This document shows, in pieces, positions 33,293-39,822 of a stretch of DNA of 39,906 nt. Within the stretch, counting starts at the first letter, position 1. Each line of letters opens with the position of its first letter. The position numbers and the translations under genes were made by a program. The notes under the pieces are model-generated. The model saw only the letters and a program-made list of their open reading frames with translations. It did no database searches and was not told the DNA's origin. The stretch comes from JAEELC01 sp963621965 (GTDB lineage Bacteria; Bacillota_I; Bacilli_A; Acholeplasmatales; Anaeroplasmataceae), in NCBI GenBank assembly GCA_963621965.1, contig CAVFGN010000017.1:1-39906 (forward strand), read 5' to 3'.

Positions 33293-34747
33293 ATGAAAAA
33301 TGTAATTTTTAATGATGATGTAAAAAACTCCATGCTAAAGGGAGTTCAATTAATTAGTGATGCCGTGGGTACCACCTATGGACCAAATGGTCGAAATGTC
33401 ATTATAAAAACATTAGGCGGTATTCACATTACAAAAGATGGTATGACAGTTGCTACAAACATGGTATCTGATGATCCTTATGAACAGATGGCTATGGATG
33501 TAGTTACAGAACTATCGCAAAAAACAGCTAAAGATGTTGGCGATGGTACTACAACCTGTGTCTTGCTAACTAAAGCTATTGTAGATGCTTATAAAGATGT
33601 AAAAGACAATCCTATTGGTGTTCAACGAATGCTCCAAGACCAAACTAAAAAAGTAGTAGCATGGCTTGAAGATAAAAAGAAACCAGTTGAAAACTTTGAA
33701 GATCTTGTTCCAGTAGCTACAGTAGCTGCAAACAATGATCCAAAAATAGGATCACTTATCGCTGAAGCCTATACTAATGTTGGTAAATACGGAATTGTAA
33801 ACATAGAAGAATCACAACTCTGTGAAGATAGTTGTGAACTTCACGAAGGATTACAACTCGACAGCGGCTTTGCCTCTCCGTTTTTTATAAATACACAAAA
33901 CAATACCTGTGAACTTGAAAATGTATTAGTATACATTACACAGGAAAGCATTATGAAAAATGCGGATATCTTACCAATAGCAGAAAAAGCATTGCAACAA
34001 CAGAAGTCATTACTCATCATAGCTACTAATATGGAAACTTTTATTCAAGAAGCTTTCCTGAAAAACGCTAGAGAACATATCTTGGAATCATGCTTTGTTA
34101 AAATGCCGCATCACGGTATATATAAAGATATGTTTATTGATGATTTAAAGCGTCTATTAGGCTCTACAATGACTTGTGATAAAGTGATAGTATCTAAATC
34201 AGCAACAACATTTATTGGCTGTCACACTGATTGTGATAATACAAAACATGTTGAAGAAATAGAATATAAACTAAAAAATCCAGAACTATCTGAAACAGAA
34301 CAACGCATCTATTCTAAACGACTTGCTAACTTTAAAGGTGGTATATGTACCATCAAAGTGGGCGGTTATTCCCAAACAGAAATAAAAGAAAAAAAAGATA
34401 GAATTGAAGATGCAGTATGTGCCACTAAGGCAGCGTTGCTCCACGGCACACTTCCAGGAGGAGGAGTTTCCCTTTATAAAGCTTCACAAGAATTAGATCT
34501 TGATGATACCTTCAAAAAGGCTTTACAAGTACCTTTAATAACTCTAGCTAAAAATAGTACAGTATCAATCGATGCTATAAAAGATTCCGATTTTGAAACT
34601 ACTATAGACTTTAAAAAGGAAAAAGTCGGTAATGCTTACGAAATGGGAGTAATTGAACCTTTTCAGGTTACTAAAGTGTCTTTAGAGAATGCAGTTACTG
34701 CTGCTTCATTAATTCTTACAAGTGGTTGTTCAATAATTAAAATCTAA
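33293..34747 (+). CDS. groL: GroEL-type chaperonin, phage-encoded (484 aa)
   Basis: ATP-driven group I chaperonin. Nearly the full GroEL layout is present: TYGPNGRNV (28-36), ITKDG with the ATP-site Asp49, VGDGTTT (82-88), an apical domain with GFASPFFIN (192-200), RIEDAVCATKA with the hydrolysis Asp373 (equivalent of E. coli Asp398), LPGGGVSLY (388-395) and YEMGVIEP (449-456). At 484 aa it is about 60 shorter than E. coli GroEL, with shortened apical and equatorial parts and no Gly-Gly-Met tail. It contains no TAG codon. The GroES-like gene follows 5 bp later. Likely role: folding phage proteins or replacing the host chaperonin during infection. Confidence 0.93.
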   Translation: MKNVIFNDDVKNSMLKGVQLISDAVGTTYGPNGRNVIIKTLGGIHITKDGMTVATNMVSDDPYEQMAMDVVTELSQKTAKDVGDGTTTCVLLTKAIVDAYKDVKDNPIGVQRMLQDQTKKVVAWLEDKKKPVENFEDLVPVATVAANNDPKIGSLIAEAYTNVGKYGIVNIEESQLCEDSCELHEGLQLDSGFASPFFINTQNNTCELENVLVYITQESIMKNADILPIAEKALQQQKSLLIIATNMETFIQEAFLKNAREHILESCFVKMPHHGIYKDMFIDDLKRLLGSTMTCDKVIVSKSATTFIGCHTDCDNTKHVEEIEYKLKNPELSETEQRIYSKRLANFKGGICTIKVGGYSQTEIKEKKDRIEDAVCATKAALLHGTLPGGGVSLYKASQELDLDDTFKKALQVPLITLAKNSTVSIDAIKDSDFETTIDFKKEKVGNAYEMGVIEPFQVTKVSLENAVTAASLILTSGCSIIKI

Positions 34748-34752
34748 TAGCT

Positions 34753-35085
34753 ATGGATATTAAACCTATTTTTTCAAATATTATAGTTCTCCCGTATGAA
34801 GAAAACCCTTATATTCAAAGAACTACTAAAAGCGGTTTCTTAATTAATGATGAGGTGTTTGATAATCCCGATACTGGGGAACGAGATACACTGGTTCAAG
34901 AAATTGTATGCTGTAAAGTAATAGAAGTAGGACCAGATTGTAAATATGTAAAAAAAGATGATGATGTGTTTATAAATATACGCACCACTAGACCAGTACC
35001 CTTTGAACGAAAAGGCTATATATTATGTAACGAACAAGGAGTAATGGCAATAGCCGGTGAACACTTACAAGAACGATTTAATTAA
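34753..35085 (+). CDS. groS: GroES-type co-chaperonin, phage-encoded (110 aa)
   Basis: ATG 34753 lies 5 bp after groEL, the reverse of the usual bacterial groES-groEL order. The N-terminal strand (IKPIFSNIIVLPYEENP) and RTTKSGFLIN correspond to the first barrel strand and the mobile loop that docks on GroEL (hydrophobic GFLI where host GroES has GIVL). The rest follows the GroES barrel: VIEVGPD, KYVKKDDDVFI and VMAIAGE near the end. At 110 aa it is slightly longer than bacterial GroES (about 97) because of an insert after the mobile loop (about residues 34-48), like T4 gp31. No TAG codon. Confidence 0.85.
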   Translation: MDIKPIFSNIIVLPYEENPYIQRTTKSGFLINDEVFDNPDTGERDTLVQEIVCCKVIEVGPDCKYVKKDDDVFINIRTTRPVPFERKGYILCNEQGVMAIAGEHLQERFN

Positions 35086-35091
35086 TTAGAT

Positions 35092-35322
35092 ATGGCAAAA
35101 GAAGATGATAAATTATATTTTGAGGCAGGTATGGTAGTAACCCTTAAATAGGACATACCATATAAACCCTTAATGATTGTTCAAGGAAAACATACAACTA
35201 TGTTTGGTGATCCTAATAATAAACAAGGACAATTAAAAGGCATTACCTGTATTTGGTTTTCAACTACAGGAGAATTACAAAAAGAAACCTTTAATACTAA
35301 AGATTTAATCTTGATTCAATGA
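35092..35322 (+). CDS. YodC/DUF2158-like small protein (76 aa)
   Basis: ATG 35092 to TGA 35320; one TAG at codon 20 must be sense. The pattern FEAGMVVTLK-x-D-I-P, MIVQGK, ITCIWFSTTGEL and ETFNTKDLILI follows the DUF2158 (YodC) family, which has the shape GDxVxLKSGGPxMTV ... CxWF ... F. The function of that family is unknown; it is a small beta-barrel-like fold. The TAG falls where family members I recall often have Ser. The stop overlaps the next ATG (ATGA). Confidence 0.75.
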
Positions 35323-36497
35323 CATTTAAACTATCTAAAGCTCAATTAGGACTTCTGTTATCTCCCCTCATAAATGAAGTGTCTAAATTAGACGAGGGTG
35401 GTACGGCAGTGGCAGCCACTGTTAGTGGTGTTAGTGGTGCTGTGGGTGTTAGTGGTGCTGTGGGTGTTAACCAAAACGCAGGTACAGTAACACAACTATC
35501 AGGAATAAACGGCTATAAACCGCAGGAAAACACCTCCCAATTAGGCATTCAAGGTAAAGACTATGGAAAAACACGATGGTCAAGGATCTTGGGATTTGCA
35601 GGGGAAAAACTGGCTAACCATTTTGATGATATATATCAACGTAATAACCCTGTAATACACGGCATATCAGCTTATAAACAAAAAAAAGGAGGACACCTTA
35701 TCCGTAAAGCTAATACTGGCCTAGAAATGGATTGGAACACACTTGGAAAAACTAGTGATGCACACCAAAACAAAAGAGCGACAAATTTCCAAACAAAAAT
35801 GGATAAAAACCTACTTGGCTCTAACTATGGTGGCTATATGAAAAACCAAGCATTAGGCTATACTACCACAGGATTCAATGATAATACAAAAGGAAGAACA
35901 ACAGGTATCACTAGCTTTGAAGATCTCGGCAACCAAAGCTTTAAACTAAACGGACAAACCACTACAATAGGTGATCAAGCGGGTACATTCTCTTCTGAAA
36001 GAGCTAGAAACTCATATATCGAAAATAGCATGGAAAATGCTTATAATCTCAATAAAAAACTAGATAGGGTTTCTACCAAATTCGATAATAAAATTAATAA
36101 AATTAATGAACGAGCTATCGATAGAGGCTGGGATCAATCTAGAATCGATGAGGCTAAAGCTAGAGCAGAAAGACAACAAAACAGAAGAGAAAATAGAGCC
36201 TACCATAAATTCCAACGAGACCAAAGACAAGCCTCTAAAGTAGAACGAATAAAAGAAAAAATACTTGACTCTACAGCAATTGGTAACAGCCTAGACGCAA
36301 TAGGAAAAGGCGTAAACGACGCAATCGAATATAAACAACAAGAAACACAAAGACACCAAGACTGGAGGGCAAGAAAAGACGCACGCTGGGCACAAAACCA
36401 ACAAAATAGAACTAGTGTATTCAGCACAGACCCAAACGCTACCCAAATAGGAGCAAACGGATTTAAACTCTCAAAACATATGTTCGGATATCTATAA
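35319..36497 (+). CDS. Basic, Q/R-rich protein with matching terminal motifs (392 aa)
   Basis: ATG 35319 overlaps the upstream stop; TAA 36495; no TAG in frame. The N-terminus MTFKLSKAQLGLLLSPL and the C-terminus NGFKLSKHMFGYL share an FKLSK-x2-x-G-x-L motif. Near residue 40 there is a tandem VSGAVG repeat. The middle is rich in Asn, Lys, Gly, Thr; the C-terminal third is strongly basic, with Arg/Gln-rich helices (RAERQQNRRENRAYHKFQRD). Such proteins can be virion cargo, ejected proteins or nucleic-acid binders. It is the last gene before a bidirectional terminator. Family unknown. Confidence 0.75.
   Translation: MTFKLSKAQLGLLLSPLINEVSKLDEGGTAVAATVSGVSGAVGVSGAVGVNQNAGTVTQLSGINGYKPQENTSQLGIQGKDYGKTRWSRILGFAGEKLANHFDDIYQRNNPVIHGISAYKQKKGGHLIRKANTGLEMDWNTLGKTSDAHQNKRATNFQTKMDKNLLGSNYGGYMKNQALGYTTTGFNDNTKGRTTGITSFEDLGNQSFKLNGQTTTIGDQAGTFSSERARNSYIENSMENAYNLNKKLDRVSTKFDNKINKINERAIDRGWDQSRIDEAKARAERQQNRRENRAYHKFQRDQRQASKVERIKEKILDSTAIGNSLDAIGKGVNDAIEYKQQETQRHQDWRARKDARWAQNQQNRTSVFSTDPNATQIGANGFKLSKHMFGYL
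35430..35465 (+). repeat. Two 18-bp tandem repeats encoding VSGAVG
   Basis: GTTAGTGGTGCTGTGGGT occurs twice head to tail inside the 392-aa gene, preceded by a partial copy. It keeps the frame (six codons) and could change copy number by slippage, altering the length of a flexible linker. Confidence 0.85.
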
Positions 36498-36503
36498 TAA
36501 AAA

Positions 36504-36533
36504 AAAACCGCTAGGAAGAACCCTAGCGGTTTT
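36504..36533. terminator. Bidirectional intrinsic terminator between convergent genes
   Basis: A perfect 12-bp stem AAAACCGCTAGG / CCTAGCGGTTTT with a 6-nt loop, bordered by A and T runs on both sides. It lies between the plus-strand 392-aa gene and the minus-strand 222-aa gene, so it can stop transcription arriving from either side. Confidence 0.9.
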
Positions 36534-36547
36534 TATTTTTAATATAT

Positions 36548-37216
36548 TTAAGATTCATACAAATCAAACCAAGCCTTATAAGTATCGTAAAGACCAAACA
36601 CTCGTTCCAACGCTGAAATAACACCCTCCTCTTTAGTTATAACTACAGAATTAGTGTCCTCCCTAAGAGATAAAGAAGACTCCCCAGAAAGACCAGATGG
36701 TACAGCATAAACATTACGCAACTCAAGACCACCATCACATTCGTAAATCAACAAAATCTCCTCATCACCCTTAAAGACATCCCAATAAGAACGATCATTA
36801 ACAACACCCTCATATATGGAAATGTCCTTAACACCAAACTTCTTATGCAAACATTTTATTACCAAATATAATAAGCGCTGAACTAATTTATCATCCAAAT
36901 CAGACTCCTTCACATCAGCAGATACATCAATCTTACCATTCTGCAATAACAACTCAAACATAGGATAAGAATAACTCTCCTCCTCCCCCGATTTAGATAA
37001 TATAACCCCATCAGGCTTAAAAACTACACACCAGCCGTTACCACCTACCTTATCAATAGCAAAACCACGACTGATAAACTCCTTGATAATATTCTCCTTG
37101 GAACTCATTTTTTCAGACTTAAAAAAACGTAACAAATCTTTCTTTAATGTCTCTACCAACGCCGTATCCCTATAAACATAAGTAAAATCAACACCCGGAT
37201 CCGTAACACTACTCAT
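36548..37216 (-). CDS. Protein of unknown function (222 aa)
   Basis: ATG 37216 shares one base with the upstream stop; there is no TAG in frame. A mixed alpha/beta soluble protein: helices in the first 50 residues (TLKKDLLRFFKSEKMSSKEN), strands NGWCVVFKPDGVIL and EEILLIYECDGGLELRN, and a final helix ending DTYKAWFDLYES. No signal peptide, TM segment or catalytic motif is visible. It is the last gene of the leftward group holding the suppressor tRNA and faces the terminator at 36504..36533. Confidence 0.7.
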   Translation of the reverse strand: MSSVTDPGVDFTYVYRDTALVETLKKDLLRFFKSEKMSSKENIIKEFISRGFAIDKVGGNGWCVVFKPDGVILSKSGEEESYSYPMFELLLQNGKIDVSADVKESDLDDKLVQRLLYLVIKCLHKKFGVKDISIYEGVVNDRSYWDVFKGDEEILLIYECDGGLELRNVYAVPSGLSGESSLSLREDTNSVVITKEEGVISALERVFGLYDTYKAWFDLYES

Positions 37217-37368
37217 TACTTTACCTCCTTCTTCTTACGCTTATAAACACGACGAGGCTTAACCTTTACATCTTTCTTAACCTCACAAACAACTTCCTCC
37301 TTACACGACTTACCAAAAAGCCACTCCTTAATTTTCTTAATCATATAATAACATTTAACATTTAACAT
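37216..37368 (-). CDS. Short lysine-rich protein downstream of the suppressor tRNA (50 aa)
   Basis: ATG 37368 (MLNVKCYYMIKK) is chosen because a longer frame would start inside the tRNA; ATG 37344 is an alternative. The product is very basic (VKPRRVYKRKKKEVK at the C-terminus), so it may bind nucleic acid. It starts only 6 nt after the tRNA 3' end, so tRNA and gene are probably on one transcript and processed apart. Confidence 0.55.
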   Translation of the reverse strand: MLNVKCYYMIKKIKEWLFGKSCKEEVVCEVKKDVKVKPRRVYKRKKKEVK

Positions 37369-37373
37369 ACTAG

Positions 37374-37460
37374 TCCCCCCTGTAGGAGTCGAACCCACGC
37401 CTCGCGTAACAAAAACGAAAGAGATTTAGAGTCTCCGTGCACACCGTATGCTAAGGGGGA
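37374..37460 (-). tRNA. Suppressor tRNA, anticodon CUA (reads UAG), long variable arm
   Basis: The minus-strand RNA folds as a tRNA: acceptor TCCCCCT with AGGGGGG (one G-U at the end), discriminator A, a short D-stem GCA/TGC with GG in the loop, anticodon stem GGAGA/TCTCT around loop CTCTAAA (anticodon CTA), and T-arm GTGGG-TTCGACT-CCTAC. The variable region is about 21 nt with a TTCG/CGAG pairing, so it is class II, as in tRNA-Leu, -Ser and bacterial -Tyr. No CCA is encoded. One extra base lies between the D- and anticodon stems. It explains how in-frame TAG is read in the phage genes. Confidence 0.88.
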
Positions 37461-37464
37461 TAAA

Positions 37465-37483
37465 CCCTCCCCATAAGAGAGGG
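37465..37483 (-). promoter_or_regulatory. Hairpin just upstream of the suppressor tRNA
   Basis: On the minus-strand RNA, CCCUCUC pairs with GGGGAGGG around UUAU, ending 4 nt before the tRNA 5' end. Its closeness suggests a role in tRNA 5' processing or transcription pausing; it is too near to the tRNA to be a normal terminator with a U-tract. Confidence 0.45.
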
Positions 37484-37497
37484 CAAATTTATATATT

Positions 37498-37537
37498 ATG
37501 AAAAAACAAAAAATCCTATGGGGCAATAGCCCCCATA
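37498..37537 (-). terminator. Intrinsic terminator between the 68-aa gene and the suppressor tRNA
   Basis: TATGGGG and CCCCATA form a 7-bp stem with a 7-nt loop. On the minus strand it is followed after a few bases by TTTTTTGTTTTTT. A second hairpin (CGAAG/CTTCG at 37540..37556) precedes it. If active, it separates the tRNA from upstream genes, so the tRNA would need its own promoter or readthrough. Confidence 0.65.
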
Positions 37538-37600
37538 TTCGAAGATCAATACTTCGCCTATCCCGAATGGACTCGCGACTAGCCTCATCCTAATAAATGG

Positions 37601-37807
37601 TCAATCACGTCGCAACCCTCTCTGCTTACTTAAATAACGCTCACCCCGTAAAACAAGATCCCAATTCATCTTATCCACATAAGATAAAACCTTGCCTAAT
37701 ACACGCTCGTAAGCCCTATCACCCCTATTATCTAATAATAACTGACCCAATAACTCATTCAAATGATCAGTCACCGATAACTCGGCATTTATCCTCTATA
37801 TAGTCAT
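37601..37807 (-). CDS. Small protein of unknown function (68 aa)
   Basis: ATG 37807 has a strong ribosome binding site (AGAGGAGGTAATA). One TAG at codon 4 is read as Gln, and the frame ends TGA 37601. The protein is helical and charged (LNELLGQLLLDNRGDRAYER, then a final KQRGLRRD). An overlapping plus-strand frame here lacks a ribosome site and is rejected. Family unknown; terminator hairpins follow it. Confidence 0.7.
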
Positions 37808-37881
37808 TATTACCTCCTCTAATTATACTGCAAAGATAATAACTATATTTGACATATGCAAACTTTTTGTGTTAAAAAATG

Positions 37882-38748
37882 TTAAATCTTTACATTGTAC
37901 TTTTTTTTCAACAACTCTAAAGACTTAATAATATCATCGTAAGTAATCGTCGTAATAGTATCCTGCGGCATATCTATAAACTCAAATATACTATAATCAC
38001 TAAAATCACCACCAGTCATACAATACTAACTGGCAATGATAATATTATATAAAGGCAAAACCTTACCACGACTAAACTCAATGTCAATACTGGGATATAA
38101 AACCTTTATATAACTACTAATAATATCAATCTGCTAATCAGATAAATCTTCCTCACATTCCTTATATAAATATGACCAGTTGATATTACACATCAAAATG
38201 TACTATAATGCTAATAACTTAAAATCCTCATCAGATAAACCCTATAATAAAAATCTAACGGCCTCTACCTTCATTGACTTATTCTACTTAAAATAACGCT
38301 TTAACACATTAATATCACTACATCTATGAAGCACATTATCCAAACTGTCAGAAAACTTCTTAATTAGCCTAGACTCTAATATATCACGGTAAATCTAACA
38401 ATTATCACTAGTAATAGTAGTTAAAGCATTTATATAACCCACCCTATCACTTACTGTAGATATATTTATAAACTATAATGTTATACCACGATACTAACAC
38501 TCAAAAACTAACCGACGAACATACTTTATATGATGCCTCTTAATACTAGGAATCATCGAATCATTAATGTAAATATCATAATCGTTAGGCACATGATTAA
38601 ACCCCTCTAATACTAAAGCAGCACTGCCAAATACTACACAACCAGGAAACTCACGCTCTAAATACTCAATATTACTCCTAACAACTAAATATATCTACTC
38701 ATGAGTAGGATCAGAAATACTTAACTGATTCACTACATCAAATAACAT
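37882..38748 (-). CDS. Nucleotidyltransferase-fold protein (288 aa)
   Basis: ATG 38748 shares its A with the TGA of the upstream gene; about eight TAGs are read as Gln; TAA 37882. Near residue 40 lies VVFGSAALVLEGFNHVPNDY followed by DIYIN. This is the GS ... DxD signature of the minimal nucleotidyltransferase superfamily (as in AbiEii/MNT-type enzymes): Gly-Ser in the first turn and a DYD metal-binding pair on the second strand. The rest is helical and shows no further family mark. Enzymes of this fold transfer nucleotides to RNA, protein or antibiotics. Here, near the suppressor tRNA, a tRNA-modifying or defence-related role is possible but unproven. Confidence 0.7.
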
Positions 38749-39095
38749 CAATATAACCCCCAATAATCAATCACACCACCACGCCTGTTCTGCTAAACCG
38801 CAACAGGACGTATCCGATCTGCAAGCATAGCACTGTTTTTACGAGCTGCGGGACTTATACCCCATTTACTATATTCACTTTCAGGAATAAGACGATCTTT
38901 TTCATAATAACCCAACACTTTACCAGTATAAGGATCATAACGAATATTATAATCTCTATTTTTCATACCAGCAAACGCAGGAGATACATCCTTCCAAGTA
39001 TAATTACTTAATCCAGGATCAGCAATATCTTCATAACGTTTTGGATCATTATACAAGGTCAAATAATCACGTGACTAATTAGTTTCAGTACCCAT
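38748..39095 (-). CDS. Small protein of unknown function (115 aa)
   Basis: ATG 39095 gives MGTETNQSRDY when the TAG at codon 7 is read as Gln; a TTG start 33 bp downstream is the alternative. A second TAG (Gln) lies near the C-terminus. The protein is polar with many Tyr, Asp and Pro residues (LYNDPKRYEDIADPGLSNY) and a KWGISPAARK segment. It has no TM helix and no metal motif. It is translationally coupled to the nucleotidyltransferase gene through a TGATG overlap, so the two may work together. Confidence 0.65.
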
Positions 39096-39285
39096 AATCA
39101 ATTCTTTTAAATGTTAAAAACAAAACTTCTCTCTAAATAGAGCACAAAAATATATATTATCATATATAATACAAAATCATTTTTCAATAAAAAAAATATA
39201 TTAATAACCCCCCATAAGTTCAGTAAAATAAAAATTTTTTTTATAATTTTGAAAATCTCTAAAATAAAAATTTTTTTTTATATAA
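39096..39285. other. AT-rich spacer with short direct repeat
   Basis: No gene is visible. The unit TAAAATAAAAA followed by a run of 8-9 T occurs twice, at 39224..39245 and 39260..39283. The repeats could be replication-origin or promoter elements, or simple low-complexity DNA at a junction. Confidence 0.5.
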
Positions 39286-39582
39286 AGTGGGTGTGTGGAT
39301 ACATAGCACGGACTCCACCCCCTTAGCAGCGTGGGGAAACGTATATCCCACACAGCCTCTCTATAGCGGGATGATTTTCAAAAAATTTATCTCGCTGTAT
39401 AGTGCTGGTCTGTGGTGTTGTTGTTTCTCACGCTCATCACTAGTCTCTGCTAGTGATGATGTCAGTTCTATCACGGACTGACAATATGTACAGACAATAT
39501 TACCGTCGAGTCTGTACATTACTGACGGCAGCCAAGCTTACGTGCTGGGAATCGTAAGTATCCTCTTTAAAAAACAGTTTTT
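39286..39582. other. Chain of inverted repeats in GC-richer DNA
   Basis: This stretch is less AT-rich than the rest of the window. It holds several hairpins in a row: GTGGG/CCCAC (from about 39331), an imperfect CTATAGCGGGAT/ATCTCGCTGTATAG pair around 39360..39406, CATCACTAG/CTAGTGATG (39436..39459), GTCAGT/ACTGAC (39461..39482) and TGTACAGAC/GTCTGTACA (39487..39518), plus a further CTGAC at 39522 that could compete for the GTCAG arm. A plus-strand frame across it (39287..39481) looks like translated hairpin DNA. It may be a structured RNA or mobile-element end. Confidence 0.5.
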
Positions 39583-39822
39583 ATGCTTTTAAAAGGGAAA
39601 GAGGTCTTCAACAGCATTTCTCCGCTGTTAAAGCCACGTCGTGTCCTCGTTCACGAGGCAACGAGCGGCTGCAGTGGAGACTGCTGGGCAGAGTACGAGA
39701 CAAGCTTTGCGTCCGTAGAGGCGGCGCAAGACTATTGTCTCGACTTTGTCATGAAAGAGGAAGGCTTGATGGAAATGAACAGTCATATCAGGTATCGGCT
39801 GTCCATGAAGATCATCTTCTGA
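39583..39822 (+). CDS. Doubtful small protein in the GC-richer right end (79 aa)
   Basis: ATG 39583 to TGA 39820, no TAG. The product (VHEATSGCSGDCWAEYETSF in the middle, an acidic helix DFVMKEEGLMEMN, then a basic C-terminus) is soluble, with two Cys pairs. Base and codon composition are much more GC-rich than in all other genes here, and no strong ribosome site precedes it. It may belong to a different element or host DNA. Family not recognised. Confidence 0.4.
   Translation: MLLKGKEVFNSISPLLKPRRVLVHEATSGCSGDCWAEYETSFASVEAAQDYCLDFVMKEEGLMEMNSHIRYRLSMKIIF

Noticed and set aside
37340..37373. HDV-like self-cleaving ribozyme directly 3' of the suppressor tRNA
   Set aside because: Such ribozymes are reported near phage tRNAs, but the downstream sequence is AT-rich, starts a coding frame, and shows no nested double-pseudoknot pairing that I could find.
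37216..37398. 60-aa version of the basic protein starting inside the tRNA T-arm
   Set aside because: Its first ten residues would be encoded by tRNA sequence; the start at 37368 or 37344 avoids this.
37505..37590. Second tRNA suggested by the CGAAG/CTTCG stem with a 7-nt loop
   Set aside because: Loop position 33 is not T, and no acceptor or T-arm can be built around it. The neighbouring stem is better explained as a terminator.
37597..37803. Plus-strand 68-aa ORF
   Set aside because: The minus strand has a strong ribosome site and a better protein at 37601..37807; the plus frame is its antisense.
39287..39481. 64-aa ORF in the hairpin chain
   Set aside because: It is made of the translated arms of several inverted repeats, with no ribosome site; more likely structured DNA or RNA.
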